Part shown: in pieces, positions 17,909-26,859 of the stretch | Numbering within the stretch: the stretch's first letter is position 1 | Layout of the letters: every line of letters starts with the position of its first letter | Assembly (NCBI GenBank): GCA_026388255.1 | Contig: JAPLKC010000032.1 | Coordinates: forward strand, 1 to 40,506 | Length of the DNA: 40,506 bases | Direction: 5' to 3' | Source of the DNA: Pseudomonadota bacterium | GTDB lineage: Bacteria > Desulfobacterota > Syntrophorhabdia > Syntrophorhabdales > Syntrophorhabdaceae | Notes under the pieces: generated by a model | Databases searched by the model: none | What the model was told of the DNA's origin: nothing | What the model saw: only the letters and a program-made list of their open reading frames with translations | Program-made: the position numbers and the translations under genes

Positions 17909-19201
17909 ATGATAGAACGTTACACGCTCCAAAGAATGGCCCGGATATGGGAGGAAAAGAACAAGTTTCAAAAATGGCTCGATATAGAGATAGCAATTTG
18001 CGAAGCTTATGGGGAGTTGTCCCTCATTCCGCAGGAAGACCTGAAGAATATTAAAGAAAAAGCTGATTTTGATATCGACAGGATCAACGAGATTGAAAAA
18101 AGGACAAAACACGACGTGGTGGCATTTATTGAATCCATATCAGAGTTTGTCGGTCCTTCCTCGAAATTTATACATATGGGGGCAACATCTTCGGACATAC
18201 TCGATACATCCTTTTCATGTCTCCTGAAGGAATCCGGAGATATTCTGATTGAGGATATCCTGTCCCTTATGGAGGTATTGAAGGAAAAAGCATATAAGTA
18301 CAAAACAACCCCGATGATCGGGAGAACCCACGGCATCCATGCGGAACCCATTACATTCGGTCTTAAAATGGCGCATTTCTATGATGAAATGAGAAGGAAC
18401 CTTGAGCGCATGAGGGCAGCAAAGGACCGTATAAGCCATGGAAAAATTTCCGGTGCTGTTGGAACCTTTGCACATGGCCAACCTTTTATTGAAGAGTATG
18501 TCTGCAAAAAAATGGGCTTAAAACCTGCGCCTGTATCAACACAAATCATACCACGCGATTATTATGCGGAATTTTTTACTACTTTATCCATAATAGGTTC
18601 TTCTGTTGAGAAGATGTCTCTGGAAATCCGCAACCTCCAGCGGACAGAAGTCGGCGAAGCCGAAGAATTTTTCCAGAAAGGCCAGACCGGCTCATCAGCC
18701 ATGCCCCATAAGAGAAACCCCATTGCCTCTGAGAATCTCTGCGGCCTTGCCCGGCTGCTCAGAGGATACGCATTGGCTGCCCTTGAGAACATCCCTTTAT
18801 GGCACGAACGGGATATCAGCCACTCTTCCGTTGAAAGGGTTATTGCACCTGATGCCACCATACTCCTTGATTACATGCTCGAAAGATTAAAAAACATGTA
18901 TAATAATCTTATTGTATACCCCGAAAGGATGCAGAAAAACATGGATATGTCAAAGGGGCTTTACCATTCTGAGGCAATCCTCTTAAGCCTTATAAATAAA
19001 GGACTTACAAGGCAGGAAGCTTACAAGATTACCCAGAGAGTTGCCATGATGTGCTATGAAAACAGTCTCGATTTTACGGCAGAGGTAAAGAAGGACGAAG
19101 AAATCGGAAAGTATCTCAATGAAGCTGAGATTACCGGTATTATGAGCAACGACCATTATTTCAAATATGTGGATACAATTTTTAATCGGGTCTTTAATTA
19201 G
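17909..19201 (+). CDS. purB: Adenylosuccinate lyase
   Basis: 430 aa, fumarase/aspartase superfamily, cytoplasmic. It cleaves SAICAR to AICAR and adenylosuccinate to AMP in purine synthesis, releasing fumarate. Seen: the short N-terminus MIERYTLQRMARIWEEKNKF typical of the bacterial type, TKHDVVAFIESI, MGATSSDILDTS, GRTHGIHAEPITFGLK (catalytic His region), and the signature GSSAMPHKRNPI with the flexible catalytic loop. Length is normal. It has its own promoter and faces the DUF1844 gene convergently. Confidence is high. Confidence 0.96.
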   Translation: MIERYTLQRMARIWEEKNKFQKWLDIEIAICEAYGELSLIPQEDLKNIKEKADFDIDRINEIEKRTKHDVVAFIESISEFVGPSSKFIHMGATSSDILDTSFSCLLKESGDILIEDILSLMEVLKEKAYKYKTTPMIGRTHGIHAEPITFGLKMAHFYDEMRRNLERMRAAKDRISHGKISGAVGTFAHGQPFIEEYVCKKMGLKPAPVSTQIIPRDYYAEFFTTLSIIGSSVEKMSLEIRNLQRTEVGEAEEFFQKGQTGSSAMPHKRNPIASENLCGLARLLRGYALAALENIPLWHERDISHSSVERVIAPDATILLDYMLERLKNMYNNLIVYPERMQKNMDMSKGLYHSEAILLSLINKGLTRQEAYKITQRVAMMCYENSLDFTAEVKKDEEIGKYLNEAEITGIMSNDHYFKYVDTIFNRVFN

Positions 19202-19209
19202 TGAAGTCG

Positions 19210-19366
19210 TCAGTGGATAGTGAATAGCGACACACGGCCCTTCGGGGTGATTTGTACAGGCTAACTCCATACTGAAAGTTAGCCAGAAGTGTATAGTCGA
19301 AAGGATTGGGCTTTACTCAAAAAAGCAGATTACTTATTTTGCTGTCAACTGTTCACTATTCACTGA
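19210..19366. repeat. Inverted heptamer-type repeats bounding the purB-DUF1844 gap
   Basis: The left arm 19210-19227 (TCAGTGGATAGTGAATAG) and the reverse complement of the right arm 19349-19366 (TCAGTGAATAGTGAACAG) agree at 15 of 18 bases. Between them lies a perfect 8-bp hairpin, GGCTAACT (19259-19266) with AGTTAGCC (19277-19284). The right arm runs into the end of the DUF1844 gene. Either a convergent terminator region or a small remnant element. Confidence 0.5.
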
Positions 19367-19614
19367 TGTTTTGAAGCCTCTATATACTTCATTCTCAAGT
19401 CATAAAGCATATTGCCGACAAGCCTGTCCTCTTCCCCGGTAAGATTGCCCTTTGTCTTTTCCAAAAGCATTTCAATCAAACCTATTGTTTGTTTAGCAAG
19501 GGGAAGGTTTACATTTTTTTCATTTGCTGTCGGGTCCGGCAGTTCTCCCAGATTTACAAGCACAGACGTTGACAAAGACAGTATGAACGTACTGAATGTT
19601 AATTGATCCTCCAT
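19360..19614 (-). CDS. DUF1844 family small protein
   Basis: 84 aa. The sequence (FSTFILSLSTSVLVNLGELPDP, LAKQTIGLIEMLLEKTKGNLT, EEDRLVGNMLYDLRMKY) matches the DUF1844 family, common in Deltaproteobacteria and Acidobacteria and of unknown function. It is predicted to be largely helical, without a clear signal peptide. It is the last gene of the long minus-strand block, 67 nt after the degP-like gene. No motif suggests a reaction. Confidence 0.8.
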   Translation of the reverse strand: MEDQLTFSTFILSLSTSVLVNLGELPDPTANEKNVNLPLAKQTIGLIEMLLEKTKGNLTGEEDRLVGNMLYDLRMKYIEASKHQ

Positions 19615-19681
19615 ATCGGCCCCCTAAAATAATTACAGATTTGAGATTTTAAAAGTACAATCCAAAATATTCTACAGCCCC

Positions 19682-21097
19682 CTAAAGCAAGGTATCAAGT
19701 TTCACCGGTAAATAGAAAGTATTTTCATTTCTTTTTACCTGATATAAAATATAGTTCCTTTTTAACCCCTCTATCATAAAAGAATCAAAATCGTTTTTAT
19801 CTGAAACCGTATAATTGTTTATCTTGATTATCACATCGCCGACACGTAGTCCACTTTTGTCGCCTATCCCCGCTTTATATATCTTTGTAACTACTACGCC
19901 GTTTTTATCCTTTAATTTAAATTTCATTTTCGGATAGCCTTTTATGTCCGATACCCTCATGCCACACAATGCTCCATCAAGGGGAGACGGTTGATAATTC
20001 AGCATATCCCCAATACCAGCATTAACCAGATACGCCTTCTGTCCCTTCATGATCTTGAACTGGATTGACTCCATTTTTGAAACGCTCCTCAAAATATTGT
20101 GGAGCTTTATACCTTCTTTTATTTTTTTCTTGTTAAATTCTACAATTCTATCGCCAACCTTTATTCCGTGTCTTTCGGCAGGACTTTTGGGTATCACTTT
20201 ATTTACATAGAAATATGTATTTTTTTCGTCCTTCCTCTTTTCTATAAACAAACCGAAAATGGGTTTCCTTGTCCCGCTTTCGAGGAACTCTGAGACCATA
20301 TTCATAACGTCTTCTATGGGTATGGCAAACCCTATGCCTTTGCCTTCTCCATAAATTGCAGTTACAATCCCCAAAGGGTTCCCGTCTGTATCAAGCAGAG
20401 CGCCGCCGCTGTTGCCGGGATTTATTGAAGCATCTGTCTGTATGAGATTTACATAGACCCTGTTATCGATCTTCAGATTTCTTCCAAGGGCACTCACAAC
20501 CCCCATAGTAACAGAACTCGAAAGTCCGTAGGGGTTTCCGATTACTATAGCCTTTTCGCCAACTTTTATTTTCTTACGCTTGTCTACCTTCAGATAAGGG
20601 AAATCGGTTTTGTCCGTTATCTTTAAGAGGGCCATATCAAACTCGGGATCGCTGCCCAGTACATGCGCATCATACTCTTTCCCGTTTATAAACTTTACCC
20701 TTATACTTATAGCCTTGGAAATCAGATGCTCATTGGTAACTATGATGCCTCTTGGATCAAGCACGACGCCTGAGCCTATATTTTCAAATGTTTCCTCTTC
20801 CTCTTCCTCCTCTCCGGCAATAAACTTCTTAAAAAATGTTGCTTTTTTATCTTCACCAACATTCTTCGACATTTCCTCAGTTTTTATATTCACTATCGTC
20901 CTGCTTACCTTATCCACAACCTCTATGGTTTTATCCTCTTTGGCATGGATTAAGAGCGGAGCCAACAGAATGACAAACAGAAATATGCAAATAAAAAACA
21001 AGGATTTTATAAGATTGAAGGGTAAATTATATGCGATCGGGCTTTTTGTTCCGGTTTCCGGCTTTTGAATTATACGTCCTGATATGTCACTGTTCAC
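19682..21097 (-). CDS. DegP/HtrA-like serine protease with two PDZ domains
   Basis: 471 aa envelope quality-control protease. A membrane segment spans about residues 30-50 (LIKSLFFICIFLFVILLAPLLIHA), either an uncleaved anchor or a signal peptide. The trypsin-like domain has His124 (VTNEHLI), Asp154 (DPEFDMALLKI) and Ser230 (NPGNSGGALL). Two PDZ regions follow: KSPAERHGIKVGDRIVEFN and KSGLRVGDVIIKINN. An acidic run of Glu (about 96-102) lies in the loop before the catalytic core. The start is GTG 21097-21095, which lies inside a 7-bp tandem repeat, 21 nt after coaBC and with no visible ribosome site; an in-frame TTG at the membrane segment is an alternative. Probably read with coaBC. Confidence 0.9.
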   Translation of the reverse strand: MNSDISGRIIQKPETGTKSPIAYNLPFNLIKSLFFICIFLFVILLAPLLIHAKEDKTIEVVDKVSRTIVNIKTEEMSKNVGEDKKATFFKKFIAGEEEEEEETFENIGSGVVLDPRGIIVTNEHLISKAISIRVKFINGKEYDAHVLGSDPEFDMALLKITDKTDFPYLKVDKRKKIKVGEKAIVIGNPYGLSSSVTMGVVSALGRNLKIDNRVYVNLIQTDASINPGNSGGALLDTDGNPLGIVTAIYGEGKGIGFAIPIEDVMNMVSEFLESGTRKPIFGLFIEKRKDEKNTYFYVNKVIPKSPAERHGIKVGDRIVEFNKKKIKEGIKLHNILRSVSKMESIQFKIMKGQKAYLVNAGIGDMLNYQPSPLDGALCGMRVSDIKGYPKMKFKLKDKNGVVVTKIYKAGIGDKSGLRVGDVIIKINNYTVSDKNDFDSFMIEGLKRNYILYQVKRNENTFYLPVKLDTLL

Positions 21098-21111
21098 TGT
21101 TCACTGTTCAC
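21087..21111. repeat. Heptamer tandem repeat overlapping the degP-like start
   Basis: Three full units of TGTTCAC (21091-21111) plus a partial one. On the coding strand the unit is GTGAACA, so each unit offers a GTG, each in a different frame. The annotated start codon is one of them. Confidence 0.85.
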
Positions 21112-21118
21112 GGTTTTT

Positions 21119-22378
21119 TTAGTACCAGTCATCTTCAGCTTTAATTCTTTTTTTCATCAGCCTCTTTACAGCATCGAGAATGATATATCCAATTTCCTCT
21201 TTGTTGCGCATAGGCACCTGTTTTATACGACCTGTTGTCTCGATAATCGTAACTTCGTTGTTGTCGGAGCCAAAACCTATTCCTTTCTTTGCAACATTAT
21301 TAGCCACTATTAAATCCAGATTCTTTTTTTTCAATTTTTCTGTGGCATGTTCTATAAGGTTTTCAGTCTCTGCGGCAAAACCTACGAGTATTCTATTTTC
21401 TTTTACCCTGCCGAGCTCTCCTATTATGTCAGGATTTTTTTCAAGCTCCAGCACCATAGTGTCCTCATTGCCCTTCTTTTTAATCTTCTGGCAGTTTTTA
21501 GCCATACATTTGAAATCAGCTACTGCCGCTGCTTTGATGATAATAGTGCAGCGCTTGAAATGCTGCATTACGGCATCCCTCATCTCCAAAGCAGTAGTAA
21601 CTTCAATGATCTCAATATCACTCCTTGGAGGAGGCAACTGTGTCCTGCCTGTTATGAGAATTACTTCTGCTCCCCTTCTCTTTGCAATCCTTGCTATTGC
21701 AAACCCCATTTTGCCTGAAGACATGTTTGTAATACACCTCACAGGATCAATAAATTCAGTTGTAGGTCCTGTAGTAATAAGTATCCTTTCTCCTATCAAG
21801 TCCTTTACTGTGAATATATCCTCCATCTTTTCAACTATTTCCTCGATTGTAGGCAATCTCCCTTTTCCGACAGTGCCACAGGCAAGGTCACCTGTTCCAG
21901 GCTCCATAAATTCATAACCGGCATCCTTCAGCTTTTCCATATTCATCTGCACTATCTTGCTTTCCCACATCTTTGTATTCATAGACGGCACAAAAAGTAT
22001 TGGCACTATAATCGCCATCACCATGGTTGTCAGAAAATCATCGGCAATGCCGTTGGCAATTTTCCCGATAATATTTGCCGTGGCCGGGACAATCACCATT
22101 TGATCTGCAATATCAGAGAGGGCTATATGCCCTATTTTTGAGCCGGAAAAAAGCTCGAACATCTCATGGATTACAGGGTTACCGGAAATTGTCTGGAAAG
22201 TTAAAGGAGTAACGAATTCCATGGCGTTCTTAGTCATAACCACGTGAACGTTTGCACCCCTTTTTGTCAACTCTCTTACAAGCTCGGCTGTTTTATAGGC
22301 AGCAATGCCGCCTGTAATGCCGACTATAATTTCTTTACCGTTTAACATCGTAAATGCTTTATTCATAATTTTATCCAT
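21119..22378 (-). CDS. coaBC: Phosphopantothenoylcysteine decarboxylase/synthetase
   Basis: 419 aa bifunctional enzyme making 4'-phosphopantetheine for coenzyme A. The N-terminal flavoprotein half (CoaC, to about residue 190) starts with VGITGGIAAYKTAELVRELTKRGA and has the Cys motif ACGTVGKGRLP. The C-terminal half (CoaB) has TTGPTTEFIDPVRCITNMSSGKMG, AAAVADFK and the late NNVAKKGIGFGSDNNEV. Its ATG (22378) overlaps the dacA stop by one base (TAATG), so translation is coupled. Together with coaD at 25651 it places two CoA steps in one transcription block. Length is normal. Confidence 0.95.
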   Translation of the reverse strand: MDKIMNKAFTMLNGKEIIVGITGGIAAYKTAELVRELTKRGANVHVVMTKNAMEFVTPLTFQTISGNPVIHEMFELFSGSKIGHIALSDIADQMVIVPATANIIGKIANGIADDFLTTMVMAIIVPILFVPSMNTKMWESKIVQMNMEKLKDAGYEFMEPGTGDLACGTVGKGRLPTIEEIVEKMEDIFTVKDLIGERILITTGPTTEFIDPVRCITNMSSGKMGFAIARIAKRRGAEVILITGRTQLPPPRSDIEIIEVTTALEMRDAVMQHFKRCTIIIKAAAVADFKCMAKNCQKIKKKGNEDTMVLELEKNPDIIGELGRVKENRILVGFAAETENLIEHATEKLKKKNLDLIVANNVAKKGIGFGSDNNEVTIIETTGRIKQVPMRNKEEIGYIILDAVKRLMKKRIKAEDDWY

Positions 22379-23574
22379 TAAATATTAAAACCTATTTTTC
22401 GTATAAGCCTTGTAAACAGGTTTGCCTTTGGCACATATACAGGCGAAACTATGTCCACCTTGCCGACAATTTCATTATCCAGTTTAACAACAAGCTCACC
22501 AAATTTTTGACCTTCCCGTATCTCACCCTTTATTTTTTCGGGCAAGACTATTTCCTTTTTAATATTTCCTTTTTTGTCATTCGGGACGGTACAGGCAAAA
22601 TCTGCATTCGCTATCCCTTTTATCTTCCTGTATTTCCCGTCTTCCAGAAATATATCTTTATCAATCAATTCCCCTTTTTTTACAACATTCAATGTCTTGT
22701 ATAAAGAAAATGCCTTTTTGAACTTCTCCATGGCAATACCGTCGCGTATATTTGCCGTAGGGCTTCCCATTACAACAACGATGAATCTTAAATCGTTCTT
22801 TTTTCCTGTTGCCGCGACATTAAAACCCGTCTCTCTATAGTACCCTGTTTTTAAACCGTCAACGATGCCCGGCATCTTCACGAGAAGTTTGTTATGGTTA
22901 TTCATGATAAACTTTCCGTCTCTGAAACCCTCGGTCTTTATTGATGTCCATTCAAGTATTTTAGGGTATTTCAGGAGTTCTCTTGCAAGTATGGCAAGAT
23001 CACTACAGGTTGTCAGATCTTCTTCCTGTCCCTTTGAAGGAGGGAGTCCGTGGACAGAACGAAACTGTGTGTCAACCATACCTAATGCCTTGGCCTTCTC
23101 GTTCATCAAAGCAACAAACCCTTCCTTGCCTCCTGCTATATGTTCGGCAATTGCATAGGCAGCGTCGTTACCTGAAGCTACAAGTGTTGCCTTCATCAAA
23201 TCCTCAAGGGAAAATACTTCGCCTTCCTTTAAGTAAACCTGGCTGCCGCCTATCTTTGATGCCTCTTTTGAGGCAGTAATTTTGTCGGTAAGCTGTATCT
23301 CCCCTTTTGTAAGCTTATCCAGGACAATACAGGCAACCATGAGTTTTGTTACACTTGCAGGCGGCCTTTTTGCATTGGCATTTTCGCCTTCGATTACCTT
23401 GCCGCTGCCTGCCTCAACCACAATATACGCTTTATACGGTGCTTCTTTTGCTGCCTGCACTTTTGCATTGGATGCATCGGCGCTTTTTATATGCTTTTTT
23501 TGGGCATGAGGCTTTCCATAAGCTGTATTCGCCCACAGTAAAAGTGTTAATACAATTACAAGCCATTTCTTCAT
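22378..23574 (-). CDS. dacA: D-alanyl-D-alanine carboxypeptidase (PBP5-like)
   Basis: 398 aa exported enzyme that trims the terminal D-Ala from peptidoglycan pentapeptides. The signal peptide covers about residues 1-20 (KKWLVIVLTLLLWANTAYG). The penicillin-binding motifs are complete: SVTK with Ser74 and Lys77, SGN at 134-136, and KTG at 242-244. After about residue 300 comes the PBP5 C-terminal beta domain, ending in a region (NLFTRLIRKIGFNI) that could form the amphipathic membrane anchor. The ATG overlaps the slipin stop by one base. Length agrees with DacA/DacC proteins. Confidence 0.93.
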   Translation of the reverse strand: MKKWLVIVLTLLLWANTAYGKPHAQKKHIKSADASNAKVQAAKEAPYKAYIVVEAGSGKVIEGENANAKRPPASVTKLMVACIVLDKLTKGEIQLTDKITASKEASKIGGSQVYLKEGEVFSLEDLMKATLVASGNDAAYAIAEHIAGGKEGFVALMNEKAKALGMVDTQFRSVHGLPPSKGQEEDLTTCSDLAILARELLKYPKILEWTSIKTEGFRDGKFIMNNHNKLLVKMPGIVDGLKTGYYRETGFNVAATGKKNDLRFIVVVMGSPTANIRDGIAMEKFKKAFSLYKTLNVVKKGELIDKDIFLEDGKYRKIKGIANADFACTVPNDKKGNIKKEIVLPEKIKGEIREGQKFGELVVKLDNEIVGKVDIVSPVYVPKANLFTRLIRKIGFNI

Positions 23575-24320
23575 TATTTTACTTTCTCCATAAACATTTT
23601 TATAAGATCAATCGGTAATGGGAATATTATAGTAGAATTTTTCTCTGTTGAAATTTCAATCAGGGTCTGCATATAACGCAACTGTAAAGCCATCGGATTT
23701 TTTGAGAGTATTTCAGATGCTTCTGAAAGCTTTGTGGCTGCCTGATACTCACCCTCGGCCCCGATGATCTTTGCCCTTCTCTCACGCTCAGCCTCTGCCT
23801 GCCGTGCGATAGCCCTCTGCATCTCCTGCGGCAGATCCACGTTCTTAACCTCCACATTTGACACCTTGATGCCCCAGGACTCGGTGTGTGTATCCAGTAT
23901 CTCCTGCAATCTCTCGTTGATCTTTTCCCTGTGGGCCAGAAGGTCATCGAGTTCGGCCTGTCCCAGAACGCTCCTTAAGGTTGTCTGGGAAAGCTGACTT
24001 GTTGCATAGAGATAATTTTCTACATCGATAATCGCCTTCAAAGAATCTATTACCCTGAAGTACACAACGGCATTCACCTTTATCGACACATTATCCCGTG
24101 TAATGACATCCTGTGGCGGGATATCAAGAACAACAGTCCTCAGGCTTACCTTTACCATTCTGTCAACTATGGGGATAAGAATGATGAGCCCCGGACCCTT
24201 CGGAGTGCCGAGCACCCGTCCGAGCCTGAATATAACACCCCTCTCATACTCATTTAAAATCTTTATTGCACTCGCAAGAAAAAATATTATCAAAGCTATA
24301 ATAAACAGATAAATCGGCAT
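23574..24320 (-). CDS. Slipin (stomatin-like SPFH membrane protein)
   Basis: 248 aa. One membrane segment at the N-terminus (about 2-20, [19 protein letters not shown]) is followed by [28 protein letters not shown], the standard start of bacterial slipins, and the SPFH/band 7 domain ([33 protein letters not shown]). The C-terminal coiled region [20 protein letters not shown] is typical. Slipins form ring-like oligomers in membrane microdomains; the partner is usually an NfeD protein, here encoded just upstream, 2 nt away. The paired genes suggest a membrane integrity role. Confidence 0.93.
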   Translation of the reverse strand: MPIYLFIIALIIFFLASAIKILNEYERGVIFRLGRVLGTPKGPGLIILIPIVDRMVKVSLRTVVLDIPPQDVITRDNVSIKVNAVVYFRVIDSLKAIIDVENYLYATSQLSQTTLRSVLGQAELDDLLAHREKINERLQEILDTHTESWGIKVSNVEVKNVDLPQEMQRAIARQAEAERERRAKIIGAEGEYQAATKLSEASEILSKNPMALQLRYMQTLIEISTEKNSTIIFPLPIDLIKMFMEKVK

Positions 24321-24322
24321 TT

Positions 24323-25654
24323 TTAACCTCCTTTTTTCTTAACGATAAGCCCAAGTCCTTCAATGCCTGTCACAACAACCTGTTCTCCTTGCATGATCGA
24401 CTCATCGCTTTTCGCATTCCATAATTCTCCATGAAGAAACACTTTCCCCCTCCCGGATACATCGGTTTTTGCAACACCGGACTCTCCAATAAGCCCCTCG
24501 CTTCCTGTTTTAACCTTTAAAAGCTGGGCCTTTATCGCATACGATAACACACCGAAAAAAAATATGCCAGACAGTATTGCTACAGTAAGTATACTTTTCC
24601 AGGATATGGAAAGCGTACTGTCCGGAAGGTCAACAAGCATTACAGAACCTATTATAATCGATATGATCCCTGCAAACCCGAGCATACCGTGACTTATGAT
24701 TTTCAGCTCAAGAACAAAGAAGACTATACCGAGCAAAATAAGGAATACACCGGCAAAAGTTATCGGTATTGTCTGAAATGCATACAGGGCGAGTATAATG
24801 GAAATTCCGCCCACCACGCCGGGGAATATTGCTCCCGGACTGTAAATTTCAAATAGAATTCCGTAAATACCGAGCATCATAAGTAAGTACGCCACATTCG
24901 GATCGCTTAGATACGACAGGAACTTATACTTGAAGGGCATGTCAATCTCGACCTTGTTCTTGCCCTTCAATTTCAGCGTCAATTTGCCCTTTTTTGTTTC
25001 CACTGTCTTTCCATCTGCCTGTGTCAGAAGGTCATCCATGTTTTTCGCAATAATATCGATAACATGTTTTTCAAGGGCATCGCTTGCTGTTATGGAGGCA
25101 CTCTGGCTGACTGCTTTTGCCGCCCATTCAACGTTGCGGGCTCTTTTGGCTGCAATACTTCTCACATATGCCTCAGCGTCTTTCGTCACCTTTGTCATCA
25201 TCTCTTTATCTACTTTGTCTTTTCCGATAGTGACCGGGTGAGCTGCGCCGGTGTTTGTTCCCGGCGCCATGGCGGCGATGTGGGATGCAAGGAGAATAAT
25301 GCTGCCCGCAGATGCAGCCCTTGCCCCGGAAGGGTAAACATAGACGATAACCGGTATGTTCGCATCCATTATATTCTTAACAATATCCCTCATGGATGTA
25401 TCGAGGCCGCCGGGTGTATCAAGGAGAATGACAAGGGCTTCGCCGCCGTCCTTTTCAGCTTTTGCAACAGATTCTGCTATAAATCCGGCAACGGGCGGCT
25501 GTATGGCCCCTTGTATCCTGATCGTGTAGATCTCATTTGCATGGGCATTAAATGCAACAAGAGAGATTGCTGTAAAAAGGAGGAAGCTGTAGAAGCACAA
25601 TAAAATAGTGAATAGTGAATAGTGAATAGTGAATAATTTCAGATTTATTTTCAC
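24323..25654 (-). CDS. NfeD-family membrane serine protease (stomatin operon partner)
   Basis: 443 aa. An N-terminal signal sequence (about 1-39) leads into a ClpP-like protease domain: [14 protein letters not shown], then [24 protein letters not shown] with likely nucleophile Ser115. Four to five membrane helices (about 255-375) and a C-terminal soluble OB-like NfeD domain ([25 protein letters not shown]) follow. In studied relatives the protease cleaves stomatin C-termini. The first residues after MKINLK are encoded by a 7-bp tandem repeat and read [11 protein letters not shown]. The start ATG 25654 overlaps coaD by 4 nt. This long form matches NfeD1b. Confidence 0.92.
   Translation of the reverse strand: MKINLKLFTIHYSLFTILLCFYSFLLFTAISLVAFNAHANEIYTIRIQGAIQPPVAGFIAESVAKAEKDGGEALVILLDTPGGLDTSMRDIVKNIMDANIPVIVYVYPSGARAASAGSIILLASHIAAMAPGTNTGAAHPVTIGKDKVDKEMMTKVTKDAEAYVRSIAAKRARNVEWAAKAVSQSASITASDALEKHVIDIIAKNMDDLLTQADGKTVETKKGKLTLKLKGKNKVEIDMPFKYKFLSYLSDPNVAYLLMMLGIYGILFEIYSPGAIFPGVVGGISIILALYAFQTIPITFAGVFLILLGIVFFVLELKIISHGMLGFAGIISIIIGSVMLVDLPDSTLSISWKSILTVAILSGIFFFGVLSYAIKAQLLKVKTGSEGLIGESGVAKTDVSGRGKVFLHGELWNAKSDESIMQGEQVVVTGIEGLGLIVKKKGG
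25605..25634. repeat. Heptamer tandem repeat inside the nfeD signal sequence
   Basis: Four full units of ATAGTGA plus AT. On the coding strand it is TATTCAC-type repeats, which encode the 7-residue period LFTIHYS. A change by one unit would shift the frame unless three units change together. Confidence 0.9.
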
Positions 25655-26139
25655 TTAATTGAAAATTTCTCCTTTAAGCTATTTTCAACTACTTCCGGGA
25701 CAAAAGCCCCGACAGGTCCTCCGAATGCGGCAACCTCTTTTATGGTTCTTGAGCTGACAAAGAAATAGTCTTTGCTTGTCATCATAAATATTGTATCCAT
25801 ACCCTGATTTAAATTCCTGTTCATTGATGCCATCTGAAATTCATATTCAAAATCACTCATTGCCCGCAGTCCGCGTATCACAAAACGGGCGTTGACCTTC
25901 TTTACATAATCAACCAATAAACCCTCGAAATTATCGATCAGTACATTTTCATTACCTTCAACAGATTTCTTTATCAAGTCCATCCGTTCTTGCACAGTAA
26001 AAAGTGATCTTTTTTCAATATTATGTGCAATTGCAACAATAACCTTGTCAAAAAGCTCAAGACCTCTCATGAGTATATCTATATGACCGTATGTAATGGG
26101 ATCAAAAGAACCGGGATACACTGCAATTCTACGTTTCAT
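25651..26139 (-). CDS. coaD: Phosphopantetheine adenylyltransferase
   Basis: 162 aa, nucleotidyltransferase superfamily. It transfers AMP from ATP to 4'-phosphopantetheine, the penultimate step of coenzyme A synthesis. Seen: YPGSFDPITYGHIDIL (nucleotide-binding GH pair), RGLRAMSDFEYEFQMASMNRNL and VSSRTIKEVAAFGG in place of the usual ISSTxIRE. Length is exactly that of the family. It overlaps the nfeD start by 4 nt and lies 77 nt after rsmD, the usual rsmD-coaD pairing in bacteria. Confidence 0.96.
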   Translation of the reverse strand: MKRRIAVYPGSFDPITYGHIDILMRGLELFDKVIVAIAHNIEKRSLFTVQERMDLIKKSVEGNENVLIDNFEGLLVDYVKKVNARFVIRGLRAMSDFEYEFQMASMNRNLNQGMDTIFMMTSKDYFFVSSRTIKEVAAFGGPVGAFVPEVVENSLKEKFSIK

Positions 26140-26216
26140 TAAAGACTCCTTGTGAAGTTAGTGAAAAGTAATTGATAAAGAACGAAATGTCATATTGTAT
26201 TCCTGAATCCTCATTT

Positions 26217-26789
26217 CTAACTGCATTTATCATCCACCTTGAAGATGCTGATATTTGTGTTTCCATATTGCCTGACAGTTATTTCCTCCAACCCTTTCCA
26301 AAATGTCAGGTCTATCCCTTCTCTCTTTGAATGCTCTACAATAAAAATCGTACCATTATCATATACAACACTATTTTTTAACAACAACATGGTTTCCGTT
26401 ACAAGACCCTTTTTGTACGGAGGGTCCATAAAAATTATATCATAGTTGTACAACCTCTTACAGAGAAAAGGAACTGCATATTTTACATCCATATTCAATA
26501 CAAGGCAATCCTTATCTATGGAGAGCCCGGAAAGATTTTTCTGAAGAATGGCTGCCACATCTCCGTCCCTCTCCACGCATGTTGCAGAAACAGCCCCCCT
26601 GCTCACAGCTTCAATGGTAAATGAGCCTGAACCTGCAAATAAATCCAGGACTTTGCAGCCGCTTATATCTCCAATAAGGTTAAAAATGGCCTCCCTTACT
26701 TTTGAGGATGTATATCGGGCGCTTCCGTTTTTCAATATTGCAATGTTTCTGCCTTTTAAATATCCGCCGGTTATTCTGAGCTTATCCAT
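26217..26789 (-). CDS. rsmD: 16S rRNA (guanine966-N2)-methyltransferase
   Basis: 190 aa Rossmann-fold methyltransferase using S-adenosylmethionine. Seen: the N-terminal RITGGYLKGRNI, then TSSKVREAIFNLIG, VLDLFAGSGSFTIEAVSRGA (SAM site, about 44-63) and the catalytic DPPYKKG (about 121-127). The order and length match RsmD. It is followed by coaD as in many genomes. Start ATG 26789; no alternative start is needed. Confidence 0.95.
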   Translation of the reverse strand: MDKLRITGGYLKGRNIAILKNGSARYTSSKVREAIFNLIGDISGCKVLDLFAGSGSFTIEAVSRGAVSATCVERDGDVAAILQKNLSGLSIDKDCLVLNMDVKYAVPFLCKRLYNYDIIFMDPPYKKGLVTETMLLLKNSVVYDNGTIFIVEHSKREGIDLTFWKGLEEITVRQYGNTNISIFKVDDKCS

Positions 26790-26859
26790 ATCAGGTCGGG
26801 TTCAGGGTTCACAGCTCATGTAAGAGCAAATACTTTTGCTGTGAATAGCAACAGTTCCT

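Noticed and set aside
21087-25634. Short tandem repeats as a CRISPR array
   Set aside because: Units are 7 bp with no spacers and no cas genes are present.
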